A DNA stretch of 64,000 nucleotides from contig CAJNOL010000232.1 of the NCBI GenBank assembly GCA_905250125.1, positions 1-64,000 of the forward strand. The letters run 5' to 3'. This stretch comes from Rotaria sordida (Eukaryota > Rotifera > Eurotatoria > Philodinida > Philodinidae). The notes below the pieces were generated by a model. It saw only the letters and a program-made list of their open reading frames with translations. It had not been told where the DNA came from and did no database searches. The position numbers were made by a program, and so were the translations under genes. Shown piece after piece: positions 1-13,300 of this stretch (positions are counted from its first letter, which is position 1; each line of letters starts with the position of its first letter).

Positions 1-863
1 AAATTAATGTTGTATAGTTAAAATACACAACTTAAAATTAAAAAAAAAGTGCTAGACTTCTGAGATGCACTGTATTTCAGGATAGAAGAAAATTAGAGAA
101 GATTTTCAACTTTCACAATAGGCTATTCACATCAAAATCTATTTTTATGCAAAGTTTCAAGTTAAAATTCAAAAATTATTTTTCGCTGTTTTCCTGAGAT
201 GGATCATGACATCGGGTTAACAAAATATCGTAAAAATGTATTATATTCTAAAGAGTTCAAAATATTTTCCGGATATTTATAGTTCATTAAAATCTGCATG
301 ACATACATAGTCCAGACTAATATGCATTTAAACCAGTGGGTAGACTTCCCCTACAGGATGTATATTAATAAAAAGTAAAATTTAATCAATAATGTCTACT
401 ATAAAAACTAAATTATAAAATTCACAAAAAGAACAACTAATATATAGTATTTAATTATAAGAGAGATAGTTAATGCAAAGCATTATCTAAGGAAAACAAA
501 CGTAAAAAAGATAATAACCTAATATCTTATTTCTTCTTGAGGCATCTTATGATTTTCTTTTTTTTCCTCAAAGCTATGTTTTAGGAAAAAAAAAATACTA
601 TTTAGTATGCAAACTTTTCTCATTCATGATTTGTCAATTGATGTATTAAATAGAATGAAAATCTAGGTAAATCAAGTTTTGTTGTTTTTTTTTGTCATGA
701 TAATATTCATATTCTATATTTAATACTCCTTTTTTTTTGTTGAATATAATTATAACACATGATTGGAGATCATTATTCTTAATTATCTATCATGCAATAT
801 TGACATTTAATTTATAAATAGCATGATCTATTATATTGATTTCAAATTCATTATTTTCATTAC
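1..863. other. AT-rich stretch downstream of the receptor exons
   Basis: No exon, RNA gene or clear repeat seen. It starts with a plausible splice donor (GTAATG, minus strand, at 862-863), so it is most likely intron of the receptor gene leading to M3/M4 exons beyond the window. Confidence 0.5.
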
Positions 864-3000
864 CCGGAATAGATTCAGCAAGTAGAAGTAATAGAAGAAA
901 AAGACCAGAAAATATTGATATAGTTAAAATCATTTTTGCTGGTGATTCAGGTGGAATCCAAAAAACAACCATTGTTGCTGCAGATAAAAGTAAACATGGT
1001 AATATTAATAAATAACCATAAAGACCACCTTTTCGTTGAATAATTAATGTATATGTTAATAATGAAAATCCATCATCTGTTATTGTTTTTTCTGCTGGAA
1101 GTGCAACAACTTTCCATTCGTTTGAATTTATATATGATGTCATATCCATAGCTGATATATCTTCTTTAAATGCAAGCATTACTTTTGTATGATCATATGT
1201 CCATGAACGATATAATAATGAACATTGATGTATATCATAAGGAAATTTTGTTATATCAAGAAAACAAACACTAAATTGCATAGTTGCTGGTACATATAAA
1301 ATATCACCTGTATTTTGTATAACAGCAGATATGTCACGCCAATCTTTTAAACGTTCATCAGCATAATTATATAAAACAATATCCTAAAAAAATAAAATTT
1401 TTTTTGTTTTTTTTTTTTAATAAGAATTAGAGTTTTGTCATTTTACCGGTGTCCAAATTGAATCAGCAGGTAGACATACTGTTGCTAATCCACCATAATC
1501 ACTTGGATTCCAAACTAAATTCATATCTTGCCAAATAAATGTTTTCCATGTATTTGTTTGCATTTTTTGACCTGTTGAACCAAGATCAAATAATTGTGTT
1601 AATGTTAAACCAAATTGTATTGGTAATGGTTGTGATATATTTCGTATTGGACGTGCATATATTGTTGGATAATTATTAAGTAAATCACGTATAAGACGTT
1701 TTTCATGTGTTAATCGTTTTGTTTTTGGTTGAGGTATCGATATTGTTGAATTAATTGTTGATGATGAAGAAGGTTTAATTGGAGAATTTTGACGTGGTTT
1801 TATTTGTTGTTGATCTTGATTATTAACATTATTTACACCGAAAAAATCTATTTAATCAAAAAGAGAGAAAGAGAGAGAGATAGATTAAATTTCCACTTCT
1901 ATTTATATATTAATGAAAAGATTAAATAGATGAATCTTATCAAAATAAAAGACTCTTCTTGATAAATATTTGCATGAAATTCAAATATAAATTACTTCCA
2001 TATGTAAATATTCTTAAGAGAAGATTTATGTTTTCAGCTGATTTCTGAAAAGAACTTTGTTTCTAACATGCCTAAGAGATTTACGTGATAGAAATATTTT
2101 ATAATCTTCATACTTGTCATAATATATCATAACTCGACTTTATATTTGAGAACATAATCTTACTAGTGCTTAAGTATTAACAATTCAAATCAGATTTACA
2201 TATCCTTGACAGTAACAATCATCAAAATCTGTTTTTAATATATAAATTCTTAAACATAAAATTTATAGTTTCATCTGATTCAATAGAAATTCTTATTTTA
2301 AATATATCACACATATTCATCAATGAGTAGTACTTGAAATTCATCTTTTCCAGTAAGTTAAAAGCTTTTCTTTGTTCTTTTTAGTTCATGTGATGGTAAT
2401 TATTTTTGTAAAATGCCTTTCAACCATTCCATCTGTCGAACAGAAGTATAAACTTAAGAAACGATAAAAAACAGAAAAAAAAGCCTCCGGAAATTGCATA
2501 TTTTCATTAAGTTGAAGATTAAAAAGCTTGTCGTTTTATTCAATATGTTTTATCTAGGTAATTCATTGTTACAAATAATGTAAAAGATAGTTTTCAGGTG
2601 TATCTCACGAAAAAATTAAATAATATCGTCAATTGAAGAAAATGATTTTAAAAAAATCTCGAATTCAATTGTGACGAAGAAGAAGAAAATTAAAAGAAAA
2701 AAAACTCTTTTATAATATAAATATTAAAGATTTATATTTACCTCGAGAATTTAGTTGAAGAACTTTTGATGATGATTGATCTCGATGTTGTTGATTTTGT
2801 GATGATTGTGAAAGAGCAAGTGTTATATTGAACATAACAAAAAAAATTGTTATACTAATAATACGTAATATTGTAGCTAAATGACATGATCGTGTTGCAC
2901 GACGATACTTAATATCTTTTCGAAAATATTGATCATCATTATCATCATCATCATAACTATTCGATTTTTCATTTGCTAAATAGCGACAATAGTAACACAT
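864..3000 (-). CDS. Cys-loop ligand-gated ion channel, nicotinic receptor-like subunit (3' end outside window)
   Basis: Pentameric neurotransmitter-gated channel subunit of the plasma membrane. Exons, in coding order: 2742-3000, 1447-1847, 864-1383; 393 residues are visible. Seen: a hydrophobic N-terminal segment (about 44-64), a Ser/Gln-rich linker, the loop-A motif WTPDIVLYN (about 218-226), the 15-residue Cys-loop C260-C274 containing FPYD, M1 (about 341-362) and M2 (about 370-390) ending AESIPG. The vicinal cysteine pair of alpha subunits is absent from loop C, so this is a non-alpha type. The start of M2 reads PAK, as in anion channels, where cation channels have GEK. M3, the cytoplasmic loop and M4 are not found in 1-863, so the last intron probably runs off the window; truncation is possible. 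The ATG at 3000 is the first in frame. Confidence 0.88.
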
Positions 3001-3551
3001 AGTATTCTTACAGTTGCCTTAATAAATATGATCGTTCTTGTCGCTGTTCATCCAAGGGATTTATATCTAAAACATGTTGAAAGAAAAACAAAGTTAATGT
3101 ATACAGACCTTCTTAGAGAACTATTACAACTAAATATAATTACTCAAAGAAATAGAAAGGATATAAATAAAGAGAAATTCTTGCTTTTTTCTTGTTTCTC
3201 TTTTCTTGCGTATTCAAATAATGACACCTGATGTGATACAGCAATTTTTTTCTACTTATATCTATATTGTGCATATATGTATATTCGGCATGAATGCCAA
3301 GGAAAAAGTAGTTTTGACATTCATCTGGTGACGGATTCTATGCCCATGGGCAAATTTTGTTTTTCCATTTTCTTCTCTCACATACTCATCGTATAGTTGC
3401 TGTCATCACTGATAGATCCAACAAATATAATGCAACAGGATAGATAAATAGTTGTATATATATATGACTGGACTCATGTTTCTGACATAAGCAGCTCAAA
3501 AAAATTGCATATGTTTGGTGTATATCTGTATTAATTCAAATAAGAAATTGA

Positions 3552-3552
<1 letters not shown>

Positions 3553-3620
<68 letters not shown>
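3553..3620. repeat. (AT)n(GA)n microsatellite
   Basis: An uninterrupted AT dinucleotide run changes directly into a GA run with one GGGA interruption. Confidence 0.95.
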
Positions 3621-4883
3621 AAGAAAAAAATAAGACTTGACAAGTTGACACAATTAAATTTTCTTTTTTTTTTTATCTATAGCTGTAGTGATGATTGCGA
3701 TGAGAGTCTTCACCCTTCTACTCATTTCCGCAAGGTCTTCCTACTTGATGTCATTTACAATTGTTCGAGAACTATGCTGCTATATGTATGAATTAACCTT
3801 TTTATTCTTCATCGAACAAAAAAAAAGAGAGAGAGAGAAGAAAAAAAACATCCCATTCTATATTCACTAATGAAACAAACAAAAATGTACTTTCTCGTTT
3901 TATGAAAAACAAAAACTACAGGAAGTCGATAGCAAAATATCATCATTTTCTTACCTCATATATTTATGATTTAATCATACAAATATCTTATCCTATTCTT
4001 AATCTTCGATGTCATGTCTAAATTCATATATATCATTATACTCATTGATCATCTTTAATTGTACATTTCAACATAAAATCATAGTTAGGAAAATCTTTAT
4101 ATTTACCTAGAGAAACTACTTCGTCTATGCATATTTTCTTTATAATCGGTTACTTATGTGTAAAAAAGAAAAATGAATCTTGTCATTATGTAGAAAGATA
4201 CTCCATGCTTACACGCATACGTTGTCAGGAATTAATTATAAAATGGTTTATTATCATCATGCATACAGAGATACACACACGCAGATCAGAACTATTAGCC
4301 AGATGTTTCTAACACATATCTCAGACGGTTAAAAAAAATGATGTTAGTGGCATAGATAACACGAACGAGAACTCTCTAAAGATATTTAATCAATAGATTG
4401 ACAAAATTTTATATCAGTAAAAGAAAAACAAATAACATTAGAATGATTGCTTACATTTAAAATAGTCAGAGATTAAGACTAAGATAAAATGATTAAAAGA
4501 TACACGAAAAATCATCATGACAAAATCATATAGATATTAATCAATAAAGTAGTCATTTCTATGCAAGTGACACCTGTTAATCAAAATAAGAAGAAAATAG
4601 CAACATATAGTGGGAGTAATAGTCATCGAAGTGTGCGCTATAGATTTCTACATTCTTTTTTTTGTCCTCCAAAAACAAAAACCAGCGAACACAACACAAA
4701 AATCGGCCGTTGTTTCCTTCTTATGTGTATGTGTGTTCTTTTTTTCTTCTTCTTTTTTTTCTCCTGATGTTCTTCGTCTTCATCACCATCTTCTTGTTCG
4801 GCTTCGGTTTCGGCTTCTTCTTCTCTATTATACTATGCTAGATCTTTGCGTTTCTGCTGCCATCATCACCACCATTCACTCAG

Positions 4884-4910
4884 TCATTCATTCATTCATT
4901 CATTCATTCA
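4884..4910. repeat. (ATTC)n microsatellite
   Basis: About six copies of the tetranucleotide CATT/ATTC. Confidence 0.9.
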
Positions 4911-5058
4911 GTCAGTCACTCGTGTGCATTCCTCTTAGCCTCAAGCTATCAAGCAACGAACAGCAATAATAAATAAAATAGTCTAACTCGTTTTTCTTGT
5001 TCTTCTTTCTCCTTCATATCTTGAGCATTTTATGTTCTTCTTCTGTCTATCGTTATTA

Positions 5059-5076
5059 CTCTCTCTCTCCCTCCCT

Positions 5077-5114
<38 letters not shown>
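5059..5114. repeat. (CT)n/(CCCT)n microsatellite
   Basis: A pure pyrimidine CT run with four CCCT units inside. Confidence 0.95.
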
Positions 5115-5117
<3 letters not shown>

Positions 5118-6459
5118 CTGTTATAAAATTCGCTTTAGTAAGTCAATTATAAATTAAATTATTCCGATAAAAAAGAAATTTGGAAAACCTAGAGAAAGAA
5201 AAATATAATGATTGACAACGATGTACGAGACACGATCGTCAATCGTTTAAAGACATCCGACTTTTTAACTCATCATTTTACGTGTACCGCATCATCAATA
5301 AGAAAAGGAAAAAAGAAAAAAAATATTTGGGTGGGCGTCAAAGGGAGGGAGTGGCTTGCACGCATATACAAATCAAATAAAAAAGTGCTTGCTTGCATGC
5401 ATCGCATTATATTCTAAAATTAATATACTATGATCAAAAAATGTAGTCAGTTGGACGTCATGGGAAAATAATCAATACAATGTCAACATGTTCTATGAAC
5501 GAAGTTTATTTAATTAATGCCGGTGTAAGCAATCTTTATAATGAGACGAAGAAACAAAAAAATAAAAAGAAACAGAAAAAAAAAATTGATGAATAAAAAT
5601 AGTATCAATAATAAACTAACAATTCATTTAGAAATATTTCCTTGACAAACTTACACACACACAGAAAAAATGTTTTACAGCAATCAAACTACGAGTTTTG
5701 ATACAATTGCATGCTTAGCCCGGCCGCCCGCACTTTCCGTTCAAGACTACTTGACAAATGTATCATGATTCAATAACTGTAGTAATCGAAAATGGTTCTT
5801 TCAACGTTGTCGTCGTTCTTCCTTTTGTCCCTTACTACTAGTATTCATATTAAAGCAACAGCCATCTATATGTATATGCATGATTAAGCAGCTAACGGCT
5901 AACTATCAAACTCGATTTGTTGCACACGAAGACAACGCTGATTAGAGACATGCGACAAGAATAGAAATAGTGTATTGATAATACGAGTCATCCAGGAATA
6001 AAACAAAATATATATGTAGTTTATCAAATTAAATTGAGACGCATGACTGATTGAAATAATTGATCGATCATTCATTAACTGTGTACCAAGAAGATCAAGG
6101 TAGATTTCAAATCATTAGGGATTATTTTAACATTGTTATATTTTCAATCAGACATGAATTTTGTCTATTCAAATATATTTATCGAAATTTTATTAAAAGA
6201 TATGTCAGTACTTTTGTAGGTCAACAATAGCACGGTACTCATGCTCTCTGATGTGCTCTATCAATTAGACTAATTAATGTATAGAATTTCATCAGTATGG
6301 AAAAGAATCGAAGGTTGATAGATTGCGACATCTTGTTTTAATATTATGAAGGCTATTGTCAATACTACCACATAGAACAAAAAAATGGCACATATTATTT
6401 GTATTTAATTGAATGAAAAATGTTTGAATCATCAAAATAAACGGAAAAATAAATTGATA

Positions 6460-9400
6460 ATGGCTACTACTAATGAAAATAATTCAAATCAAATGGAACG
6501 TCTTACAACATGTCCTGTTTGTTTGGATAAATTTCGTATACCAAAACTTTTACCATGTATGCATACATTTTGTTTAACACCATGTTTAACAAATCTTGTT
6601 GATCCACGAGCACGTTCATTACGCTGTCCAGAATGTCGTCGAGAGCATCCTATACCACCAGGTTTAATAAAAAATAGCTTTTTTTTCATTATTGAAATAA
6701 TAAATTTGTTATTTAGGTGGTGTTCAAACATTTCCTGCTAATTTAACTATGATCGGATTTCTCGATCTTCAACCAGTAAATTCTAGTCAACCGGATAGTT
6801 GTTTTGTATGTAAGGAACAAAAACAAGGTATAAAATACTAAATAATGAACGAGTTGAAAATTTTAAGACAAAATATTTGTTTATTTTTGACTATCTTGAA
6901 AGTATTTCCGAATGTACGCTTAGAAATTTTCTTGAGACCAATAAGATGATCTACTGAAAGGTCCACAAAAAAAAATAGTTTGAATGGAAAATTTTTCCGT
7001 ACACTTTTATACTTTCATTATTGCAGTTCGAAAGTAAATGTTGAGACCTTTATTAATATGTCAACTTGTAGAGCAGAAGCTAGCCTACAAAATATGTCAT
7101 TGGAGTTTTTCTATAGGTCATTGCAATTTTCGTTTCACTTAAATTTTCATTTTTGAAAAATCAACTTTTTAACCAAAACGTATTTTGTATAGGAAGAAGT
7201 TCTTGGCAATGTGCCGATAGTTTGACTTAAGTAAAAACCACAACTTAGTTCAATATAAAATTTTTGTAAAGAAGTGTCTATTCGACAAAACAACCGACTT
7301 CAATATCTTTTGACTCTTCGGAAAACACTTTCAAAGAAATCAAAAATAAATAAATATTTTGTCTTAAAGTCTTTTGTTTATCAATCAATATTTACTAATA
7401 CATTTAGCTCTTATAAAATGTCATGATTGTTCAAAATATATATGTTCTGATTGTCGTGAAGGACATTTACGTGAAGGTTCTTATAATATAAGATCACTTG
7501 CTAGTCAACTTCGTCGTACATTACCAAAATTAAGTGATAAAATAGCTTCATATGAACAAAGAGTTAATACTGTTAAAACAAATCATGACCAAATTCAACA
7601 TGAAATAACATCAGCTATTGCAACATTAATACAAGAATTAAAACATCGTGAAACAGCATTATTTACTGAGGCTGAAGTTTATATGCAATCACAATTAAGG
7701 TATAACAAAAACAAAAAAGAAAAGAAATCATAAATAAAAAATTCGATTTATTTATTTTGCTATTAGAATGTTTCGTTTACAACAAGAAACAGCAGAAGTT
7801 GAATTAGCAAGTGTAGCAAGTTTTTGTGAATCAATTGAAACATCTCTTTCAAAGTAAAAATTTTCTTTTTCTTTTTATTTATTAACTATTTACTTCTAAA
7901 GTGAACAAGCAATCACTGATATTGATTTAGCAAATATGCGCTCACAATGTAGTCGTTATTCACAACAAATTGAAACATTACATGCTCAAATGCCAACTGA
8001 TGTTCAGAAGGTGAGCAGGTAAAGAATTAAGGAATATATACATATTTGAAATGTATCTATCTATAATCAACAATCTTGTCCAGTTACGATTGACATTTGA
8101 AAATCAAGTACCTCTATCATCAGCTATTCAAAATTTTGGTCGTTTAATTGATATTTCAAATGAACAACAATCACAAACTTCAACAAGTCAAGTTGTTCCA
8201 ATACAACAAACAAGATTTTCATCACCAGGACATCCTCATTCAGTTGCAAATTATGGAACAACAGTACCAAATCAAATGTATATTCGAGAACAATCACAAA
8301 TGGAGCAATGTAAATCTATAGCGGATAGTATAAAAGTTCTGCATTAATTTTGTTTTCAGTGTAGCATTACAATAACTTGTATTGTAGAGACTCAACAATT
8401 TTCATGTTAGAAAGAGCAAAGTCTCTACTGCAAAACTGTATAAAAATATTTCATACAAAATACTTATTGAAAGTTGAAAAGTTCTATGCATACTATTAGA
8501 ATTTAGAAGAAAATTTCCACTCACTAAGAAGGTTGGTCCTATTTTCTGTCGTTTATCGAGTTTCGTAGAACTATGGTAAGGCGTTGTAAACAGATAAAAA
8601 GAAAATTTTCAAGTTATTGCTTGAGTTTGAGATCAAAATTTTTCGAACGGCCTTTTCTAGCGAAAAGTATTTCTAACTAAAAAGTGATTTCGAAAGATAA
8701 GATTTTTTTCCAACAATCGAAGTTACTTAAACTCTATATTCTAAGTCCGATTAGAATTTATTGAGTCCTCTACAAAAGTACATTATAGAAAATAGAATAT
8801 AGTTTTTCTATTAGACATTGTGAGAAAAACTTCATTGTGTGGAGTTAAAATTTCTTTTGTCTGGTATATGCAGTGGCTTCAGAAATTGACTTTATGTATT
8901 TAATTTTTATTTTTATTTCCATAATAGTGACTTGAATAGAGAAAATTGTTTCTAATGAGAATTCGAGAGAAATAAACTCTTCACAATATTCCCGAAATCT
9001 AGAATTTCTTGAAAATTAAAAACTTAGTTTTTCAGCACCTAGAACCCGATTATAAAGATTTCTCTTGATTACACAGAGCGATAGAAGAATTGATTCTCTA
9101 CCAAATGACACGTTTTCTAGCTCTTCACAACATTTTTTTTTGGCTAAATAATATAAATTTGAAGAGAATCTCAAAAGTCTTTTTTGTCGAGTTTTCCTTT
9201 AGGAAATGGCAAAAAAAACCTATTTTTAGACATGTAAAGATTTTATTTCTGTCAAATCCTTGTTGTTGAAAATAATTTTCTCTATTCCATTAGAAAGTCC
9301 GTGCCGCATTAGTTACATTCAGGCATAAAATGCCTAAAAATTTCGAAAGCTGAATGCAGGACACTTCCAGCATATGATAATTATTTTGAATCAAATATTT

Positions 9401-10210
9401 TTACATAGCTTTGTAGTAAACACTTAATTCTTTCTAACAAGAAAAGAAAAATTAATACAGAACTTTTGCATCATTCATTACGAATAAAAAAAAAATATAT
9501 ATAATAACTTATGGATATTTTTCTTTATAGTGCGACATTTAGAAAATTTATATTATTCACGTGGTTCAACAGCATCACGACCACCTTTACCATCTCAAAC
9601 ATTTGCATATCGTCCACCACAAAGTCATTTTTCCGGAAGTGTTGATAATCCATTTGTTGATCTTAATTTTACAGCTCCTGCTCGATCTTCAACATCATCT
9701 TATACAGCATCATGGGATCCACAATCAGTACGTCGTTCTTCATCAATCTTTGGACCAAATCCATTTGTGGTTACAAATACTCGACCAACTCAACGACCAC
9801 CAGCACCAACGCCACCATCAGTACGTCCAAATCATGTAACAAGTACAACTGCAGGTCGATCACTTGAAGGTGATGATCGACCAATTTTTGGTGGTAGAGG
9901 AGGAGGAGGAGGAGGAGGAGGAGGAGGTGGTAGAGCAAGAGAACGAGTTATTACTACAGCACCTATTCAAGAACAAGAATCATCACCAAATGGTGATCTA
10001 CAACGACGTAGAACATTTGTATTAGACGAACCAAGTGTACCTAATCTACCACAATCTGGTGCTCAACGACCTCGTGATACAGTTCTCGTACAAGAACTTT
10101 ATAATGTCCAACGACAAATTCGTGCTCAAACACCTGTTGCTTTTACTATTGATATTAATGAAGCATCACGATCGGCACCTTCACAAGCCACAGGAAATGC
10201 TCCTACTTGA
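6460..10210 (+). CDS. RING finger / B-box-like (TRIM-type) protein, likely E3 ubiquitin ligase
   Basis: Exons 6460-6661, 6717-6827, 7408-7699, 7767-7853, 7902-8010, 8084-8309, 9531-10210; 568 residues, ending in TGA. Residues 18-59 form a C3HC4 RING (C18, C21, C33, H35, C38, C42, C56, C59); the spacing C-LTP-C in the middle is one residue longer than usual, which I recall from the RING of thin/abba-like TRIM proteins. A Cys/His cluster split over exons 2-3 (CFVC, then KCHDC, CSDC, GH) is B-box-like, followed by a predicted coiled coil. The last exon is Ser/Pro/Gln-rich, probably disordered, with a run of about 11 glycines encoded by GGA repeats (9898-9930). No NHL, SPRY or other C-terminal domain is seen. 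A role in ubiquitin transfer is inferred from the RING. The ATG at 6460 is the first in frame. Confidence 0.85.
6862..7378. repeat. Hairpin element in intron 2 of the RING gene
   Basis: The outer roughly 50 bases (from TTTTAAGACAAAATATTT) recur inverted at the right end. An internal block around 6950-7010 also matches, inverted, the right arm of the element at 22062-22735, so the two belong to one family. It fills nearly all of the intron. Confidence 0.65.
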
Positions 10211-10381
10211 ATTTCATTTTTTCATCATATATGATATTAATCGTTTATACTTATTAAATAAATTATTTATCATATTATATTTTTTATTTTGCTTCTTATT
10301 ACTATCTGTATTCTATATTTCTATTAAATGTTAAATATAATACATATTTTGGTAAACAATAAAAAAAAAAGAAAAGAAAAT

Positions 10382-13300
10382 TTAACTACGTTGTGACATA
10401 TAAGCAAGTCTTTGTTGATAATCGATTAAATCTTTTGTTTTGATTTGATTAATCTAAAATAATAATAAAAAAAAATATTATTAAGATTTAAATCAAAAGA
10501 TTAGATTAGTTTTACATACAATATTTTCATATTCTTTAATTTTATTATTTAATTCTATAAGACGTTGTTTTAATTTAATATGTGTATCATTATGTTGTAA
10601 TAATTGTGTATCAGTTTGTTCAAGACGTTGATAAGCATTAGATAATTTCATACGTAATTCTTGATTTTCAACAGTTATTTCTTGTACAATTTCATTTTTT
10701 TGTTCAAGTATTGTTTCAATTTCATTTGTTAATTGTCGAGAATATAAACGTAATTTACTTAATATTGTATTTTGATTACAAACAAGATCTTCAAGTGAGG
10801 ATAATGATTGATGACGTTGTAATTCAAGATTTTCAATTGTTGTACGATAATCTTGTTCACGTTTATTTAATATAACAGTTATAGCATCAATATTTTCTTC
10901 ACGTGATCGTTCAAGAGTTTGTTTGATACTTTTTAACATTAAATTCTAAAACAAAAAAAAAACCTATTGTATTTTTTCTAGAACAAACAGAAAATATAAA
11001 TACTTCTCGAGTTAAACGATTGATTTCTTCTGTTAATTCGAGACAATGTTTTTTTGAATTTAATAATTCACCTTCAATATCATTAAGACGATTTTGAGTG
11101 GAACCAAGTTGATGACGAAGTTGAAGTATATCCTAATATATAGAAAAAAAAAGGATTATCCTTCTTTTAAAACGAATATCTAGACATGAACAAGATGATC
11201 CCGACAGAACCGAAACCAAATTTTTTTTTCTGATCAGAATCGAAACCAATCCTTTTTTAGATTACGACTCAGCTAATTGTTTTTTAAGTCGGGTTCGAAA
11301 CCAAATAGTTTTTCCGATTGAGACCGAGGTAAATTAGATTTGAGATCGAGACCAGGACTAAATTATTTTCTGATCAGGATTGGAACTAAAAACGACTAGT
11401 CCCACTCATATCTATGAATATCTCTTACTTGGTTACTTTGTAATAAGAGCTTTTCAAAATCTGTTCGAATTTGCATTGTATTTGAATTAGCTTGATCACG
11501 TTCACGCATTGCTTTTTGTACTTGTAGTTTAACAGAATCCGAAGCCTTAAAAAAAAACAATCTTTTTTCAAGTATGATGTATGAAGAAAAGAAAAAACAT
11601 GTCGAGACAAAACTATATGTTATACCAAAGTTTCCTATTAGAGGACACAGATTTTGATTCTCTACAAAATTTTATGGATATTTGCTTAAAATCATAGAAT
11701 ATAAAGTTTTAATAATCTGCATTGTGTGACTTGCCATCCAATTTGTAGTGGTGTATTCTTTTGATGCAAATGAAAACTAAGTATTCAAAAAACAATCAAC
11801 ATTTGAAAGGCTCTTTCGATTCAGAATACCTATCAAGTATTTTAAACGCACATTCTCCAGAAAGGATAACATATTATATAATGAGAGTAGTGAAATTTCT
11901 TTTATTGGCTACTTCTTTTCTAACGCGAACATCCTAAAAATGTCCTTTTTAGCTAGATCGAGTTCATTTTTTTGTCTCTTTATAGAAATATTTGAATTTG
12001 GTGTAAAAACTCAGATAAGCTATCATCATCAGATGAATATAGGTTATAATCGAACATGTACAAAACACTACTGAAAAGGTATTTCGTGGAGACTCGAATC
12101 ACAAGCACGAAGTTTCTTGTGTGACTGTTCATATCTTCAAAAGAACATTGGAAAAAAAAATCTTAGGCAAGTAAGTTTCATTTACTGAATCATGAAGCGC
12201 AACTTATAAAAACTTTCTATACTATTGTTTTAAATAAAAATTTGTAGAGAATCGAACATCGATTTTATCCAAGAGTTTTAATTCTCGTCTTGTGAAATTT
12301 TTACTTGATTTAAATCAATTTCTTGTCTTTGTATTCGATTTTTCCATTCATCTAAATCAGTTGCTAAAGAAGTTTTCTCTCTAGCTAATCGATCTATTGT
12401 TAATTCATATTGTGAACATCTTTCTTCTACTTGTCGTATCTAAAAAAAAATAAAATAAAATAAAAAATTTATTTTATTTTAATTTACTTTTTCAATATTT
12501 TCTTTTAATTTTTCTTCACATATTTGTTCAATTTTTTGTTTTTCAATATTAATTTTTTCATTCATTTCATCAATGAATTTTTTTAAACGTTTTTGTGTTT
12601 CAACAAGTTCAATTTTTATTTGATCACGTTCAACAATAGCCTATACAAGAAATAAAAATATTCAAAAAAACTATTTTTACAAATAATCAATACTTCATTT
12701 TTTTCAAATTGACTTTGTTCAACAATGTGAACACATTCTTGTAATTTTGCTAATGTACTTTGTTCTTTAATTTGATTTTCATCAAGTTTAACTTGCATTT
12801 GTTGTAATTTTCGTTTATTAGTTTCATTTTCTCTATAAATAAATTCATTTCATTTATTTATTTATGTTTACCAATCAATCTCAGACTCGTTTAGACCAAT
12901 GTAGGATTTCACTTTGAATACATCCAATCTAGGATCCAACATTGTACAGACATTAGTCTAGACCATTCTCGAATCGACTAATATTTTACATTAAAATAAA
13001 AGTTAAGCATAGCACATGAAATTTTATTTTCAACAAAATATATAAGTATATAACACAACGAAGCATCAACAAAGGGTATGAATGAAGAAATCTTGTTACA
13101 ATGTATTATTCTAGTTTTAATTATACATTTAATTTATTTTCATAAAGATAGTATAATGACAAATTTTTGAACAAAATAGTGGATTAAAACAAAGAGATAA
13201 ATCATCAAAAAGATTTTCTTATACAAGAAACAATAGATTTATTGAAATGTTTTTAAATAATATGTGACTATGTATGAAAAGATGACCTATAGCCATATTC

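Larger units (their letters stand above)
3001..6459. other. Intergenic region with simple repeats
   Basis: Upstream of both the receptor (-) and the RING gene (+), so it should hold both promoters. It contains three microsatellites (listed separately) and several T runs. Short open frames here (for example 4610-4969) are low-complexity Phe/Ser/His translations of T/C-rich DNA without recognisable domains, and I do not call them genes. Confidence 0.6.

Noticed and set aside
1..863. Possible M3/M4 exons of the receptor
   Set aside because: No hydrophobic open segment with splice sites was found on the minus strand.
4561..4969. Two overlapping plus-strand open frames
   Set aside because: Low-complexity Phe/Ser/His translation of T/C-rich DNA, with no splice context or domain.
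9561..9839. His/Leu-rich open frame inside the last RING exon
   Set aside because: Off-frame shadow of the real exon, which is fixed by the phase of the upstream exons.
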